Source: Aureimonas flava (GTDB lineage Bacteria; Pseudomonadota; Alphaproteobacteria; Rhizobiales; Rhizobiaceae). From it: a stretch of 64,000 nt of DNA. The notes below the pieces were generated by a model. That model ran no database searches. It had not been told where the DNA came from and saw nothing but the letters and a program-made list of their open reading frames with translations. Below are positions 32,054 to 42,138 of this stretch, piece after piece. Position 1 is the first letter of the stretch, and every line of letters begins with the position of its first letter. Position numbers and translations under genes: made by a program. The DNA is taken from NCBI RefSeq assembly GCF_003583935.1, contig NZ_QYRN01000006.1, forward strand, positions 248,001 to 312,000, read 5' to 3'.

Positions 32054-32929
32054 ATGGACCACGCGGCCTTCTTCTCGGCCATTCGCCAGCGCCCGTTCGG
32101 CGGGACCTTGTCGCAGCCGGTCGTGACGGGCTGCTCGGCGCTGCTGACGGCCTTCACCGAGTATGGCGACGGCGACCGCCAGAAGCTCGCCTACATCCTC
32201 GGGACGGCGTACCACGAGGCCGACCGCTTCCGCACGCTGGAGGAGTATGCGTCCGGCGCGGCCTACGAGGGGCGCAAGGACCTCGGCAACACGCAGCCCG
32301 GCGACGGGAAGCGGTACAAAGGGCGCGGGTTCGTACAGGTCACGGGCCGGCGGAACTACACGGACTGGTCACAGCGGCTCGGGCTCGATCTCGTGGGCAA
32401 CCCGGACCTGGCCGAGCAGCCGGCGATTGCCGCGCGCATCTGCGTCGAGGGCATGATGCTCGGCACCTTCACCGGCAAGAAGCTGGGCGACTACATCGGC
32501 AATGGCCGGCTCGAGTTCACCGCCGCTCGGCGCGTGGTCAACGGCACGGATCGGGCCGACCTGATCGCGGGCTACGCCAAGACGTTCGACGCGGCGCTGG
32601 TGGCGGCCGGGTACGGCGGAGCGGAGATCGTCATGCCCGTTCCGGTGCCGACCGCTCGGCCCGATCCGGTGGCGCCGATCGGGCACAACGGCGGGCCGGC
32701 GCTGGACGAAGCTGCATCGGTTCCGACCGGTGGCCCCAACTCGAAAGCCAATGGCGCGGCGCTCGGCCCCATAGTTGTCGCCCCGCTCCTGCTCCTGGCT
32801 GCGAAGTTCGGATGGATCCCGCAGGACGTGGCGTCTGACCCGGAGACGGTGATCCTGCTCACCGCGGCCGTTGCGGCGATCGGCGCCCGCATCACGGCCT
32901 GGTACGCGCCGCGCAACGCCGGCGCCTGA
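32054..32929 (+). CDS. Endolysin: GH19-like muramidase with C-terminal membrane spans
   Basis: 291 residues. Residues 1-195 have the chitinase-class-I/GH19-like lysozyme fold: AYHEADRFRTLEEYA with the presumed catalytic Glu, GDGKRYKGRGFVQVTGRRNY and NPDLAEQPAIAARI. A Pro-rich linker with GHNGGPALDE follows, then two hydrophobic spans (about 236-255 and 266-284). Membrane attachment suggests a signal-anchor or signal-arrest route to the periplasm that does not need a large-hole holin. Confidence 0.88.
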   Translation: MDHAAFFSAIRQRPFGGTLSQPVVTGCSALLTAFTEYGDGDRQKLAYILGTAYHEADRFRTLEEYASGAAYEGRKDLGNTQPGDGKRYKGRGFVQVTGRRNYTDWSQRLGLDLVGNPDLAEQPAIAARICVEGMMLGTFTGKKLGDYIGNGRLEFTAARRVVNGTDRADLIAGYAKTFDAALVAAGYGGAEIVMPVPVPTARPDPVAPIGHNGGPALDEAASVPTGGPNSKANGAALGPIVVAPLLLLAAKFGWIPQDVASDPETVILLTAAVAAIGARITAWYAPRNAGA

Positions 32930-32957
32930 CACGAGACACCCCCTGAAAGGCACGCCG

Positions 32958-33269
32958 GTGACGAACGAAGGCGATCCGCCGCGCCGGCAGGGCGGGCGCA
33001 TGATCCACGACGGCTCGAACGTTCCGCAGGTCGGACGGGGCGATCCGTTCTACCCACCCAACCCCGGAGCCGTGCAATGGCTGGACGAGGACGACAGGGA
33101 GAAGGTCGAGAGCCTGATCCGAATGGAACCGGACCTGGCGCAGATGGTGCAGGCGAGGCGCTCCTGGGCGCTGGTACTCGCGACGCTCAAGACCATCGCC
33201 GTCTGGCTGACCGCGATGTCGGGCGGCCTCCTGGTGATGCGCGAACTTCTCAAGGCGATGCAGCAATGA
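32958..33269 (+). CDS. Holin-like small membrane protein (103 aa)
   Basis: GTG start with GAAAGG upstream; ATG 33001 is an alternative. An N-terminal soluble region (residues 1-70, including REKVESLIRMEPDLAQMVQA) is followed by one membrane span (WALVLATLKTIAVWLTAMSG). The place behind the endolysin, one span and a short charged tail fit a pinholin-like or lysis accessory protein. Confidence 0.65.
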   Translation: MTNEGDPPRRQGGRMIHDGSNVPQVGRGDPFYPPNPGAVQWLDEDDREKVESLIRMEPDLAQMVQARRSWALVLATLKTIAVWLTAMSGGLLVMRELLKAMQQ

Positions 33270-33781
33270 TGCGCATCCGCCGCTTCTTCACCTTCCCGAA
33301 CACGGTTGCCGCGATCGTCTGCGCGCTGATGCTGCCCCCGGCCTACTGGCTAATCGTCGATCGAGAACCGGTCGCGTCCAGCGTTTCCGAGGTACTCAGT
33401 CGAGACGTCCGGCAGGGTGACTTTCTCCAGATCGACTATGACGTCGTGTGGGCTTCCCGCTGCGAGATCGTCGCGTTTCGGTACATCATCGACGAGATGC
33501 AGGTCGAATGGCCGATCTCGCGCTCGGAGCGGGTTGTCGAGAAGGGTCGGCAGAAGTTCACGATCCGGGTGCCCGTGCCGATGGCGGCTGCCCCCGGCAA
33601 GGCCGTCTACAAGGGCACGCTGCGCTTCGCCTGCAACCCGATGCAGCGGCTCTTTCCACTGGAGCAGGATCTCCGGGCGCGCGAGTTTACGATCCTGGTG
33701 AACGAGGAACTGGCGTGGCGTCGTCGGAAGGATGCGTCGGGGCGTTCGCCGGCGCTGCGTCGGTTTGCGGGGCTGGGTTAG
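33266..33781 (+). CDS. Lysis-region membrane-anchored protein (171 aa)
   Basis: Starts ATGATG in an overlap with the previous gene. A single N-terminal span (about residues 9-31) is followed by a beta-rich soluble domain with two cysteines (ASRCEIVAFRYI and RFACNPMQ). It could be a spanin-type component, but no lipobox partner is seen, so the role is uncertain. The 3' 95 bases overlap the end of the reverse-strand gene at 33687. Confidence 0.6.
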   Translation: MMRIRRFFTFPNTVAAIVCALMLPPAYWLIVDREPVASSVSEVLSRDVRQGDFLQIDYDVVWASRCEIVAFRYIIDEMQVEWPISRSERVVEKGRQKFTIRVPVPMAAAPGKAVYKGTLRFACNPMQRLFPLEQDLRAREFTILVNEELAWRRRKDASGRSPALRRFAGLG

Positions 33782-33932
33782 CCATGCGCCGCATCTCGAG
33801 CTCGATGTTCTCCACGGCCCGCTCCCAGGCTTCCTGACGCTGTTCATCCGAGATGACGGTCGGGATATGCGGGCCGCGAACGCCGTGCGATCTACGGGCC
33901 AGGAAGGTGCGCCAGGGGTTGTCGTCGGTCAT
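33687..33932 (-). CDS. Hypothetical protein (81 aa) of the leftward accessory cluster
   Basis: Start at the ATG overlapping the next gene's stop (ATGA). Opens MTDDNPWRTFLARRSHGVRG and has a helical middle (DEQRQEAWERAVENIELEMR), ending in a Pro/Ala tail. The tail overlaps the lysis gene on the other strand. No family recognised. Confidence 0.55.
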   Translation of the reverse strand: MTDDNPWRTFLARRSHGVRGPHIPTVISDEQRQEAWERAVENIELEMRRMANPAPQTDAAPANAPTHPSDDATPVPRSPGS

Positions 33933-34225
33933 GGCGTATGGCTGTGCCCCAGGGTCTTGCGATCTTCTCTGCCGCTCATGCCGATGATCCAACTGATGCG
34001 GTTGCTCCCGCAGACCTGGCACTTGATCCGCGGTTTCCGCTCGACGAAAGGCCAGTCGGGGCCGAAGATGCGGATGAGGTCTTCAAGCGTGACGGCAAGC
34101 GGCCGGCGGCTGCAACCAAATCCCTCGCATGTGGCGGAAAGGGTGTAGCCGAACTCGGCGTAGTCGCCGAGCTTCGAGACCGTAATGCTGCCGTCTGGAT
34201 TGTGGCCCATGTGCCCAGAGAACAC
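33929..34225 (-). CDS. Zinc-ribbon-like phage protein (98 aa)
   Basis: CEGFGCSRRPLAVTLEDLI and IKCQVCGSNRISW provide two Cys pairs, and the pattern (Cys-x4-Cys, FGPDW, then a CxxC ribbon) recurs in short alphaproteobacterial phage proteins with a presumed zinc site. It overlaps the neighbour by 4 bases. Function unknown. Confidence 0.6.
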   Translation of the reverse strand: MFSGHMGHNPDGSITVSKLGDYAEFGYTLSATCEGFGCSRRPLAVTLEDLIRIFGPDWPFVERKPRIKCQVCGSNRISWIIGMSGREDRKTLGHSHTP

Positions 34226-34249
34226 ATGGGAAACGGGGAGGGCAAGGGG

Positions 34250-34438
34250 TTAGGCGGGAGCCTCCGCGATAACCCGATAGGCGAGTATGTCTAAGCCGGG
34301 TGATTGACGATCCCACCGCCAGTTCATGCCTTTCGAACGGCCAGAGACGATTGATCCGTCACGGCATTTGCACTCGACGTACGCATCAACTGGCCGACGC
34401 CCGCCCCTGTGAAGCGTCCATTGCGGTTCCTCGCTCAT
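34250..34438 (-). CDS. Small phage protein (62 aa)
   Basis: VECKCRDGSIVSGRSKGMNW and DILAYRVIAE are features of a short protein common in phages of this group. The ATG overlaps the upstream gene's stop (34435). No function known. Confidence 0.65.
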   Translation of the reverse strand: MSEEPQWTLHRGGRRPVDAYVECKCRDGSIVSGRSKGMNWRWDRQSPGLDILAYRVIAEAPA

Positions 34439-34665
34439 TCACCTTCTTCCTTGCTGGAGGCGGGAGCCTCGGGGGAGAGGAGGGCGGCTTGTCCGGCAGG
34501 AGTGATCTGCCATTGGCGTTTCAGCCCCCTAGCCTCTGCCAATCCGTCGCGCTTCAGCTTCATGCGAAGATATCCAGACACCAAGGCACCCTGATTGGCT
34601 TTGGCTTCGCCTGTTGCGATCTCTTGAAGCGCGTCACGCATTTCTCGCGTCAGCTTCACCGTCAT
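34435..34665 (-). CDS. Small DNA-binding-like protein (76 aa)
   Basis: TREMRDALQEIATGEAKANQ, then LKRDGLAEARGLKRQWQITP and AGQAALL resemble the wing and recognition helix of short winged-helix proteins. Start at the ATG whose first bases overlap the upstream stop. Possible regulator of the leftward cluster. Confidence 0.6.
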   Translation of the reverse strand: MTVKLTREMRDALQEIATGEAKANQGALVSGYLRMKLKRDGLAEARGLKRQWQITPAGQAALLSPEAPASSKEEGE

Positions 34666-35003
34666 GGCTTGTCCTCCTGGGGATGAGGGCGGGGGAGATC
34701 CGGGTTGGCAATCTGGAGAAGAATGTCGGCGTGGCAGGGCTCCCCGGGCTTGCACCAGCATGCTAGGTTCTTCCCTGCTAGTTCGCGCCGAACGTCAGCT
34801 TCCGTTATCTCGAGCTGGCCGCGCACCAGCTTGTCGACAAACCGCTCGACAGCGCCGTGCGCGTCGAATGGAATGTAGCGGCGCCGGTCCATGTTTCCGA
34901 CGCGGAACGGGTTGCCCCACTTCCCCGGGCGCGTCACCTTCACCGTCCCGGGCGGCATCCTCCAGCCCTTCGTGCGCTTCAGTTGGATGCGTTCGGGGCT
35001 CAT
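34662..35003 (-). CDS. DUF4326 protein (113 aa)
   Basis: MPPGTVKVTRPGKWGNPFRV and ELAGKNLACWCKPGEPCHAD are the DUF4326 signature, a small domain common in actinophages and alphaproteobacterial phages. The Cys-rich CWC and PCHAD segment suggests a metal or nucleotide site. No experimentally known role that I can recall. Confidence 0.82.
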   Translation of the reverse strand: MSPERIQLKRTKGWRMPPGTVKVTRPGKWGNPFRVGNMDRRRYIPFDAHGAVERFVDKLVRGQLEITEADVRRELAGKNLACWCKPGEPCHADILLQIANPDLPRPHPQEDKP

Positions 35004-35254
35004 TCGCTCCCTCCCTGTCTCTGTCTCCAGCCAATCTCTGAGGGAGTGGGCATCACCTCGTACGGGTCCAGTCCGCGCTCATAGAGGGCATCTTCGGGCG
35101 TAAGCGCTCCATGCGATGGGCTGTATTCAGCAGGGTCGCCCATGTCGTAGCGATAGACCTCCTGGCCCGTCAGAAGATCGATGCACCAGCATTCGTCGTG
35201 ATGGTCGGCCGTGCGCCATTCGTAGCGGGGTCTGACGCGGGGTGCCTCGCTCAT
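35000..35254 (-). CDS. Hypothetical phage protein (84 aa)
   Basis: An acidic, aromatic protein (RYEWRTADHHDECWCIDLLT, EDALYERGLDPYEVMPTPSE). The stop is shared with the next start. No family recognised. Lies directly downstream of the methyltransferase gene. Confidence 0.6.
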   Translation of the reverse strand: MSEAPRVRPRYEWRTADHHDECWCIDLLTGQEVYRYDMGDPAEYSPSHGALTPEDALYERGLDPYEVMPTPSEIGWRQRQGGSE

Positions 35255-35315
35255 CTCTCCACCTCTTGTTCATCTCGCCAAGACCAGCCGCAGGGGACGG
35301 ATAGGGGGAAGGGGA

Positions 35316-36038
35316 TCATGCGGCGGCCCTCGCTTGCTGGATGGCCTCGCCAATCACCTGCGGGATCAGCGGGACGACGGCGTTGCCGAGAGCGCGGCGT
35401 CGGGGTCGGTCCACCCCTCGGGGAAGCCCATCAGCCACTCCAGATACTCCGGGCTGGCTGGGCCACCGAGGACGAAACTCAGAGCTCGCCCGCCTTGCGC
35501 ATATGGCTTCGTGCGATGCCCGCAGTCGTCCGCCACAGGTGTCGGCAAGAACCCATGTTCGCCGTCGCTCATGGGGGAAGCCGAGATCGTGGGCGCTGAT
35601 CTCCATCGCAATGGCTTCGAAACCGAGGGCGCCGAGGTCGGATATGACTGCCGGGAGCCAATGCCGTCGACCGTGCGACGAGTTCTCGATGATAACGTGC
35701 TCGGGGGCGCACTCTTCGATGAGGCGTCGCATTTCGCTCCAGAGCCCGCTTTTGGCTCCGTCGAGCCCGGCGCGTCGTCCAGCGTTGCTGATGTCCTGGC
35801 AAGGGAACCCGCCGCAGACGAGGCCGATGTCGGCGCCGCCGTGGGGAACAAGTTCGTTTGCCGATAGGGTTCGAACGTCGTCATGGCAGGGCACCTCGGG
35901 CCAGCGCTTGGTAAGGATGGATCGGGGGAACTCGTCGATCTCGCAGAAGGCAGCAGTTTGGCACCCGGCGCGCTCCAGCCCGAGGCTAAAACCGCCGATG
36001 CCGCTGAACAGATCAAGGACGCGCAGAGGCGCGCTCAT
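35316..36038 (-). CDS. DNA (cytosine-5) methyltransferase
   Basis: 240 residues from ATG 36038. Motif I LDLFSGIGGFSLGLERAG, motif IV GGFPCQDIS with the catalytic PC dipeptide, VIIENSS at motif VI (usual ENV changed to ENS), and RRALGNAVVP at motif X. At 240 residues it is short because the target-recognition domain is small. Phage C5 methylases protect DNA from host restriction. No partner endonuclease is next to it. Confidence 0.87.
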   Translation of the reverse strand: MSAPLRVLDLFSGIGGFSLGLERAGCQTAAFCEIDEFPRSILTKRWPEVPCHDDVRTLSANELVPHGGADIGLVCGGFPCQDISNAGRRAGLDGAKSGLWSEMRRLIEECAPEHVIIENSSHGRRHWLPAVISDLGALGFEAIAMEISAHDLGFPHERRRTWVLADTCGGRLRASHEAICARRASSEFRPRWPSQPGVSGVADGLPRGVDRPRRRALGNAVVPLIPQVIGEAIQQARAAA

Positions 36039-36171
36039 GCTGCACCTCCAGCATAGAGGGCAGAGCCGTCCGAAATCCCTTTGCAAATGCGGCGCAAGCC
36101 ATTGATCGGCTTAGGCGCTGCGGTGAACCGTTTTGCGAAATTCATCAGCAAAAACAACGGCCCGCATCTGC

Positions 36172-36216
36172 TTCCTAATCTGGGGGTCGTAGGTTCGAAT
36201 CCTACTGGGATCACCA
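36172..36216 (+). other. attR: displaced 3' half of a tRNA gene, probably tRNA-Arg(CCU)
   Basis: From the anticodon loop TTCCTAA (36172-36178, anticodon CCT) the sequence runs through TCTGG, a 5-base variable loop, T-arm GTAGG-TTCGAAT-CCTAC and acceptor strand TGGGATC to ACCA (36213-36216). The bases upstream of the loop (GCATCTGC) cannot pair with TCTGG, so no intact tRNA is present. This is the scar expected at the far end of a prophage integrated into a tRNA gene, and it sets the phage-host boundary. Confidence 0.8.
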
Positions 36217-36397
36217 AACGGTATCACGGGCGATCGATGAGCTTTCGGCCTCCGCATCGGCGCGTGGCCTCACGTGCTGTCGAAGGCGTTCCGCCTCCGT
36301 CGCGAGCCCTGTTGGTCACGGCCGGGACTGCGCGGCGCTCGCCCGCACCTTGTCGCGACACCGGCTTCTCTTCGGGCGGGCGGAGCGGCGGTTCGCG

Positions 36398-36987
36398 TCA
36401 GCAGAGACGAGCGGGCGTGGCGAGGTCCTCGCCGCGCCAGAGATAGAGGGCGAGCAAGGGCTCGGCCCGGGTCCGGGTGGCGTGGACGACATGGGGCGGG
36501 TGGTGGATGAGCGTGCCCGGCGCGCGGACGCTCCAGCTTGCGCCCTTAAGCCATCGCGCTCGGCCGGAAACGGGAATGTAGATCTCTTCGGCGGCATGCC
36601 GGTGCGGGGGATAGGCCGTGTCGGGCCCCAGCATCAGAAGACCGGCCGCAAGGCTTTCGCTCGTCAGGAGACCTCTCCGGCCGACGAGTTCGGTCCAGCC
36701 GTAGCGATCGAGGAAACGGCGGTCGACCTGCGGCTCGGCATAGGTCTGGCGCCAGACGAGGCGGCGCGCGAGGGCGCGGGCGAGATCCAGCACCGCGTCG
36801 GCCGCCGGGATGCCCGACCGCTCGAGCGCGGGAAGGAACGCCAGGACCGGCAGGCCCGGCACTGCTTCCGGCGATGGCGCGGCGGCGCCCGCGTCGCCGG
36901 CCGGCCAGTGCGCGAGGAACGGGGCGGCGGCGGCGTGGAGCGCCGCCAGCCCTCGGAGGGCTTCGGCGAGGTTTGCCGCGGTGGCGC

Positions 36988-36991
<4 letters not shown>
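36398..36991 (-). CDS. Cupin of the DMSP-lyase (DddL/DddQ-like) family
   Basis: 197 residues from a TTG start that overlaps the upstream stop (TTGA). The C-terminal cupin has H130, H132 and E136 in AYPPHRHAAEEIYIPVSG and a late His in HHPPHVVHAT (H170), the metal set of DMSP-lyase-like cupins. Family enzymes cleave dimethylsulfoniopropionate to DMS and acrylate, but many relatives act on other substrates. As the last gene of an ABC import operon it may process the imported compound. Substrate unproven. Confidence 0.72.
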
Positions 36992-38561
<1,570 letters not shown>

Positions 38562-38565
<4 letters not shown>

Positions 38566-39422
38566 GAGCGCCTCGCTTGGGCTTCGGCGACCTCCTTCAG
38601 GCCGTCCGCCAGAAGGCTGAGGCCGAGCATCAGCGAGGAGATCGCGATGCAGGGGAAGATCACGAGCGTCGGAAAGGCGAGCGCCATGGCGCGGCCCTCG
38701 TTGACCATCGTGCCCCAGTCCGGCGTCGGCGGCGGCAGGCCGAGGCCGAGGAAGCCGAGCGTGCCGAGCGTGATCGCGGTGTAGCCGAGGCGCAGGCACG
38801 CATCCACCGCGATCGGACCCGAGGCGTTGGGCAGGATGTCCAGGAGCATGATGCGCCAGTCGCTCTCGCCCTGCGTGCGCGCGGCGGCCACGAAGTCGCG
38901 GCTGGCGACGTCGATGGTGAGCGCGCGCACCAGACGGAAGATCACCGGCGCGCTGCCGAAGGTGACGGCGAGCACAATGTTGGCAGCGGACGGCCCGATC
39001 ACGACGATGATCACGATGTAGAGGACGAGCACCGGAAAGGAGAGGACGACGTTGGCGACGAAGGACAGAACCTGGTCGACCCGGCCCCGGCGGTAGCCGG
39101 CGAGAAGCCCCCCGGCGATGCCGACGAGATAGGCGACGAGGGTCGCGAGCGTCGCGTAGATCACCACCGTGCGCGCGCCGTAGATCAGACGGGACAGGAC
39201 GTCACGTCCCAGAAGGTCGGTGCCGAGCCAGAACGTGCCGCCGCCCAGCGGGTTGGCGGAGAGCGGCGAGGCGAGCGGCAGGAGGGTCTGCAACGGGTCG
39301 AAGGGGGCGATCAGCGGGGCGAGCGCGGCGACGAGCAGCCAGCCGAGCGACACGAGGCCGCCGAACACCACCGCCGGGTTGCGCAGATAGGGGCCGACCG
39401 CCGCGCGGAACGCGGCGCTCAT
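38562..39422 (-). CDS. Oligopeptide-type ABC permease (DppC-like)
   Basis: 286 residues. About six membrane spans, an LGTDLLGRDVLSRLIYGART element shortly after the first span, and an EAA loop region (AAARTQGESDWRIMLLDILP). The start overlaps the upstream permease stop (ATGA). It forms the translocation pore with the next gene product. Confidence 0.93.
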
Positions 39423-40381
39423 GCCTCGGCCCGCGCGGTCGCCACGGAGAACGAGATCCGGGGATTGATCCATGTGTAGGCGATGTCCGACAGGATTTGC
39501 GTGAGGACGACGGCCGCGACGCTGACCATCGCGCAGGCCTCGATGAGGTAGACGTCGCTGTTGAGCGCCGCCTCGTAGAGAAGGGTCCCGAAGCCCTTGT
39601 AGGCGAAGAACACCTCCACCACGATCACGCCCGACAGAAGCCAGCTGATATGGAGGAGGATCACCGTCACCGGCGCGATCAGGGCGTTGCGCAGCGCGTG
39701 CCGCCAGACGATGCGCAGGCGCGAGGCGCCCTTGAGGCGCGCCGTGCGCACGTAAGGCGCGGCCATGACCTCGGCCATCGAGGCGCGGGTGATGCGCACG
39801 ACGTAGCCGGTGAAGTAGAGCGACAGCACGACCACCGGCAGGACGAGTTCGCGCAGGTCGAGGCCGGTGAGCATGGTGCTCGCACCCGGCAGCCAGCCGA
39901 GCCAGAACACGAAGATCGCCGACAGGAACACGGCCGAGGCGAAGTCGGGGATCGAGGTGGTGAGCACGGAGAAGACCGACACGGCGCGATCGGTTGGCGA
40001 GCCGACGCGCATGCCCGCCAGAACGCCCAGGACAAGCGAGACCGGCACGATCACGAGGAGCGCGCCCCCCGCCAGGATCGCCGATGCCCGGAGACGGTCG
40101 GCGATCAGATCGGCGATCGGCGCGCGGTAGTAGGTCGAGACGCCCCAGTCGCCGGTCACGAAGTCGCCCAGCCAGCGCGCGTAGCGCAGGAGGAACGGGT
40201 CGCGGTAGCCGTTCGCAAGGAGCCAGGCGGCACGCTGGTCGGCCGTCGAGAACTGGCCGAGCACCTTCACGGCGACGTCGTTGACATTCACTTCGAGGGC
40301 CAGGAAGACCAGGAACGAGACGGCCAGCATCGTGGCCGCCGCCAGGCCGAGCTTGCGCGCGAGAAAATAGGCGATGGTCAC
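39419..40381 (-). CDS. Oligopeptide-type ABC permease (DppB-like)
   Basis: 320 residues from GTG 40381, chosen because the only upstream ATG (40423) lies in the loop of a strong hairpin. It has the N-terminal span, VSTYYRAPIADLIADRL, GYVVRITRASMAEVM and EAA-loop residues ARLKGASRLRIVWRHALRNA typical of DppB. It pairs with the DppC-like subunit. Confidence 0.92.
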   Translation of the reverse strand: MTIAYFLARKLGLAAATMLAVSFLVFLALEVNVNDVAVKVLGQFSTADQRAAWLLANGYRDPFLLRYARWLGDFVTGDWGVSTYYRAPIADLIADRLRASAILAGGALLVIVPVSLVLGVLAGMRVGSPTDRAVSVFSVLTTSIPDFASAVFLSAIFVFWLGWLPGASTMLTGLDLRELVLPVVVLSLYFTGYVVRITRASMAEVMAAPYVRTARLKGASRLRIVWRHALRNALIAPVTVILLHISWLLSGVIVVEVFFAYKGFGTLLYEAALNSDVYLIEACAMVSVAAVVLTQILSDIAYTWINPRISFSVATARAEA

Positions 40382-40413
40382 GACGGAGCGGTCCTTCGCA
40401 CGAGGAACGGGAT

Positions 40414-40437
40414 GGGGGCCCATGGGTCCGGGCCCCC
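40414..40437 (-). other. Intercistronic hairpin behind the first binding-protein gene
   Basis: GGGGGCCC (40414-40421) and GGGCCCCC (40430-40437) form a perfect 8-bp stem with an 8-base loop. It lies between the binding-protein stop and the permease start. Such stems protect the upstream message and lower downstream expression. Confidence 0.65.
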
Positions 40438-40451
40438 GCTCGATGCCCGGC

Positions 40452-42098
40452 TCAGGCGAGCCAGACGCCGTCCATGCGGAAGTAGTCCGACGGATGAAGC
40501 GGGAAGTTCTTCACCCGGTTCGAGCAGGCCGAGAAACGCTTCGGCCAGTAGGGCTGCACCATCACCGCCGCATCCCGCAGGATCTGCTCCACGTCCTGCA
40601 TGGCCACGGCGCGTTCCTTCGGATCGACGATCGCCATCGCCTTGTCCAGCGCGGCGTCGAATTCGGGACTGGCGAAGTTCGTCTCGTTCCACGCCCCGCC
40701 CGAACGATAGGCGAGGTCGAGCGTCATCACGCCCAGCGGACGGTGCGCCCAATAGGTCAGGCCGAAGGGCACCTTGTTCCAGACCGGCCAGTACTGCGAG
40801 GCCGGAAGGACGTTGAGCTGGAGGCGGATGCCGGCCTCGGCGAGGTTCTGCTGGAGGACCTGCGCGGTGTCCTGCTCCCACTTGCCCTGGGTGTTGCCGA
40901 GCGTCAGCTCGAGGTCGATGCCGTCGGGATGGCCGGCCTCGGCGAGAAGCGCCTTGGCCTGCGCGACGTCGCGGCCCATGGGGGGGAGCGCGAAGTAGTC
41001 GGGCTGGGTCGGCGCGACATGGAAGTTGTCGGCGACCGTTCCCTCGCCGCGATAGGCCACCTGCAGCATCTGCGCGTTGTCGGCCGCGAGCTGGACCGCG
41101 CGGCGCACCCGGATGTCGTCGAACGGCTTCTGGTCGACCTGCATGCGCATCACCAGAGTCTGCGCCGGGTCGGCCGATAGCAGGGTGACGTTGGGAAGGC
41201 GCTTGATGAGGTCGGTGTCGGTGATGGCGGCGCGGTAGATCACGTCGATCTGCCCGCCGGCCAGCGCGGCGATCTGCGTGGTGATGTCCGTGCCGACGTC
41301 GATGTAGTGCAGCTTGTCGAGGAGGGCGGGCGTGCCCCAGTAGTCGGCGCGCTTCTCGAACACGGCCTGCCGGCCCACCTCGTAGCCCGTGAGCGCGTAG
41401 GGCCCGGTGCCGATCGGGTTCTTCGGCCAGTCGCCGCCCGACTTGACGAAGTCGCGATGCAGCATAGGGCAGGTGTAGGCATAGAGCTGCTCGGCCAGCG
41501 AGACGACGCCGCGCGACAGGGTGATGCGCAGCGCGTGGTCGCCCGTCTTCTCGACCTTCTCGACGGCCGCGAAGGCGGTCTTGTTCGAGGACTGGGAGTC
41601 GGGCGCGATCCAGCGCTCGACGTTGAAGATCACGTCCTCGGGCGTGAAGGCGTCGCCGTTCGACCATTTGGCCCGCTCGTCGAGCTCGATGTCCCAGACC
41701 TTGAGATCGTCCGAGGGCGTCCAGCTCTTGGCGAGATAGGGATGGGTGATGTTGTCGGCGTCGACATAGGTCAGGAATTCGAGGCTGTTGCGGTAGAGGT
41801 TGGACGCCTCGATCCAGTTCGACACGGCCGGGTCGGTGATCTCCTGGATCGCGCAGCCGAAGCGCAGCTCCCCGCCGGGCTTGGGCTGGGCGGCCGCATC
41901 CTGGGCGCTCGCCGGTCCGGGCAGGGCGCCGGCGAACGCGCTGGCGGACGCGGCGGTGACGCCGAGCCAGGCGAGCGTGCGCAGGAAGGAGCGGCGGTCG
42001 AGCTGGCCGCGGCCGAACTCCCGGCACAGGTGCGGCACGTCCGGATGGACGGGGCGCCCGCTCAGGGTCTGGAGAGTCCCGGTCTTGGAATTCGTCAT
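40452..42098 (-). CDS. Extracellular solute-binding protein family 5, Tat exported
   Basis: 548 residues. The N-terminus has a twin-arginine motif (LDRRSFLRTLAWLG) followed by a hydrophobic stretch and AxA-like site. The mature part shows family 5 features: EITDPAVSNWIEASNLYRN, GDAFTPEDVIFNVERWIAPD and PIGTGPYALTGYEVGR. It should capture the ligand in the periplasm and deliver it to the adjacent permeases. Tat export suggests folding before export. Confidence 0.92.
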   Translation of the reverse strand: MTNSKTGTLQTLSGRPVHPDVPHLCREFGRGQLDRRSFLRTLAWLGVTAASASAFAGALPGPASAQDAAAQPKPGGELRFGCAIQEITDPAVSNWIEASNLYRNSLEFLTYVDADNITHPYLAKSWTPSDDLKVWDIELDERAKWSNGDAFTPEDVIFNVERWIAPDSQSSNKTAFAAVEKVEKTGDHALRITLSRGVVSLAEQLYAYTCPMLHRDFVKSGGDWPKNPIGTGPYALTGYEVGRQAVFEKRADYWGTPALLDKLHYIDVGTDITTQIAALAGGQIDVIYRAAITDTDLIKRLPNVTLLSADPAQTLVMRMQVDQKPFDDIRVRRAVQLAADNAQMLQVAYRGEGTVADNFHVAPTQPDYFALPPMGRDVAQAKALLAEAGHPDGIDLELTLGNTQGKWEQDTAQVLQQNLAEAGIRLQLNVLPASQYWPVWNKVPFGLTYWAHRPLGVMTLDLAYRSGGAWNETNFASPEFDAALDKAMAIVDPKERAVAMQDVEQILRDAAVMVQPYWPKRFSACSNRVKNFPLHPSDYFRMDGVWLA

Positions 42099-42138
42099 GC
42101 TGCTGCTCCCTCTCGTGTTTTGCCTGACGTTCCGAGCT

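Noticed and set aside
1-36216. A gene transfer agent instead of a prophage
   Set aside because: The region has its own replicative helicase, a regulatory switch, a methyltransferase, morons, a sheath and an attachment scar, which argues for a complete temperate phage.
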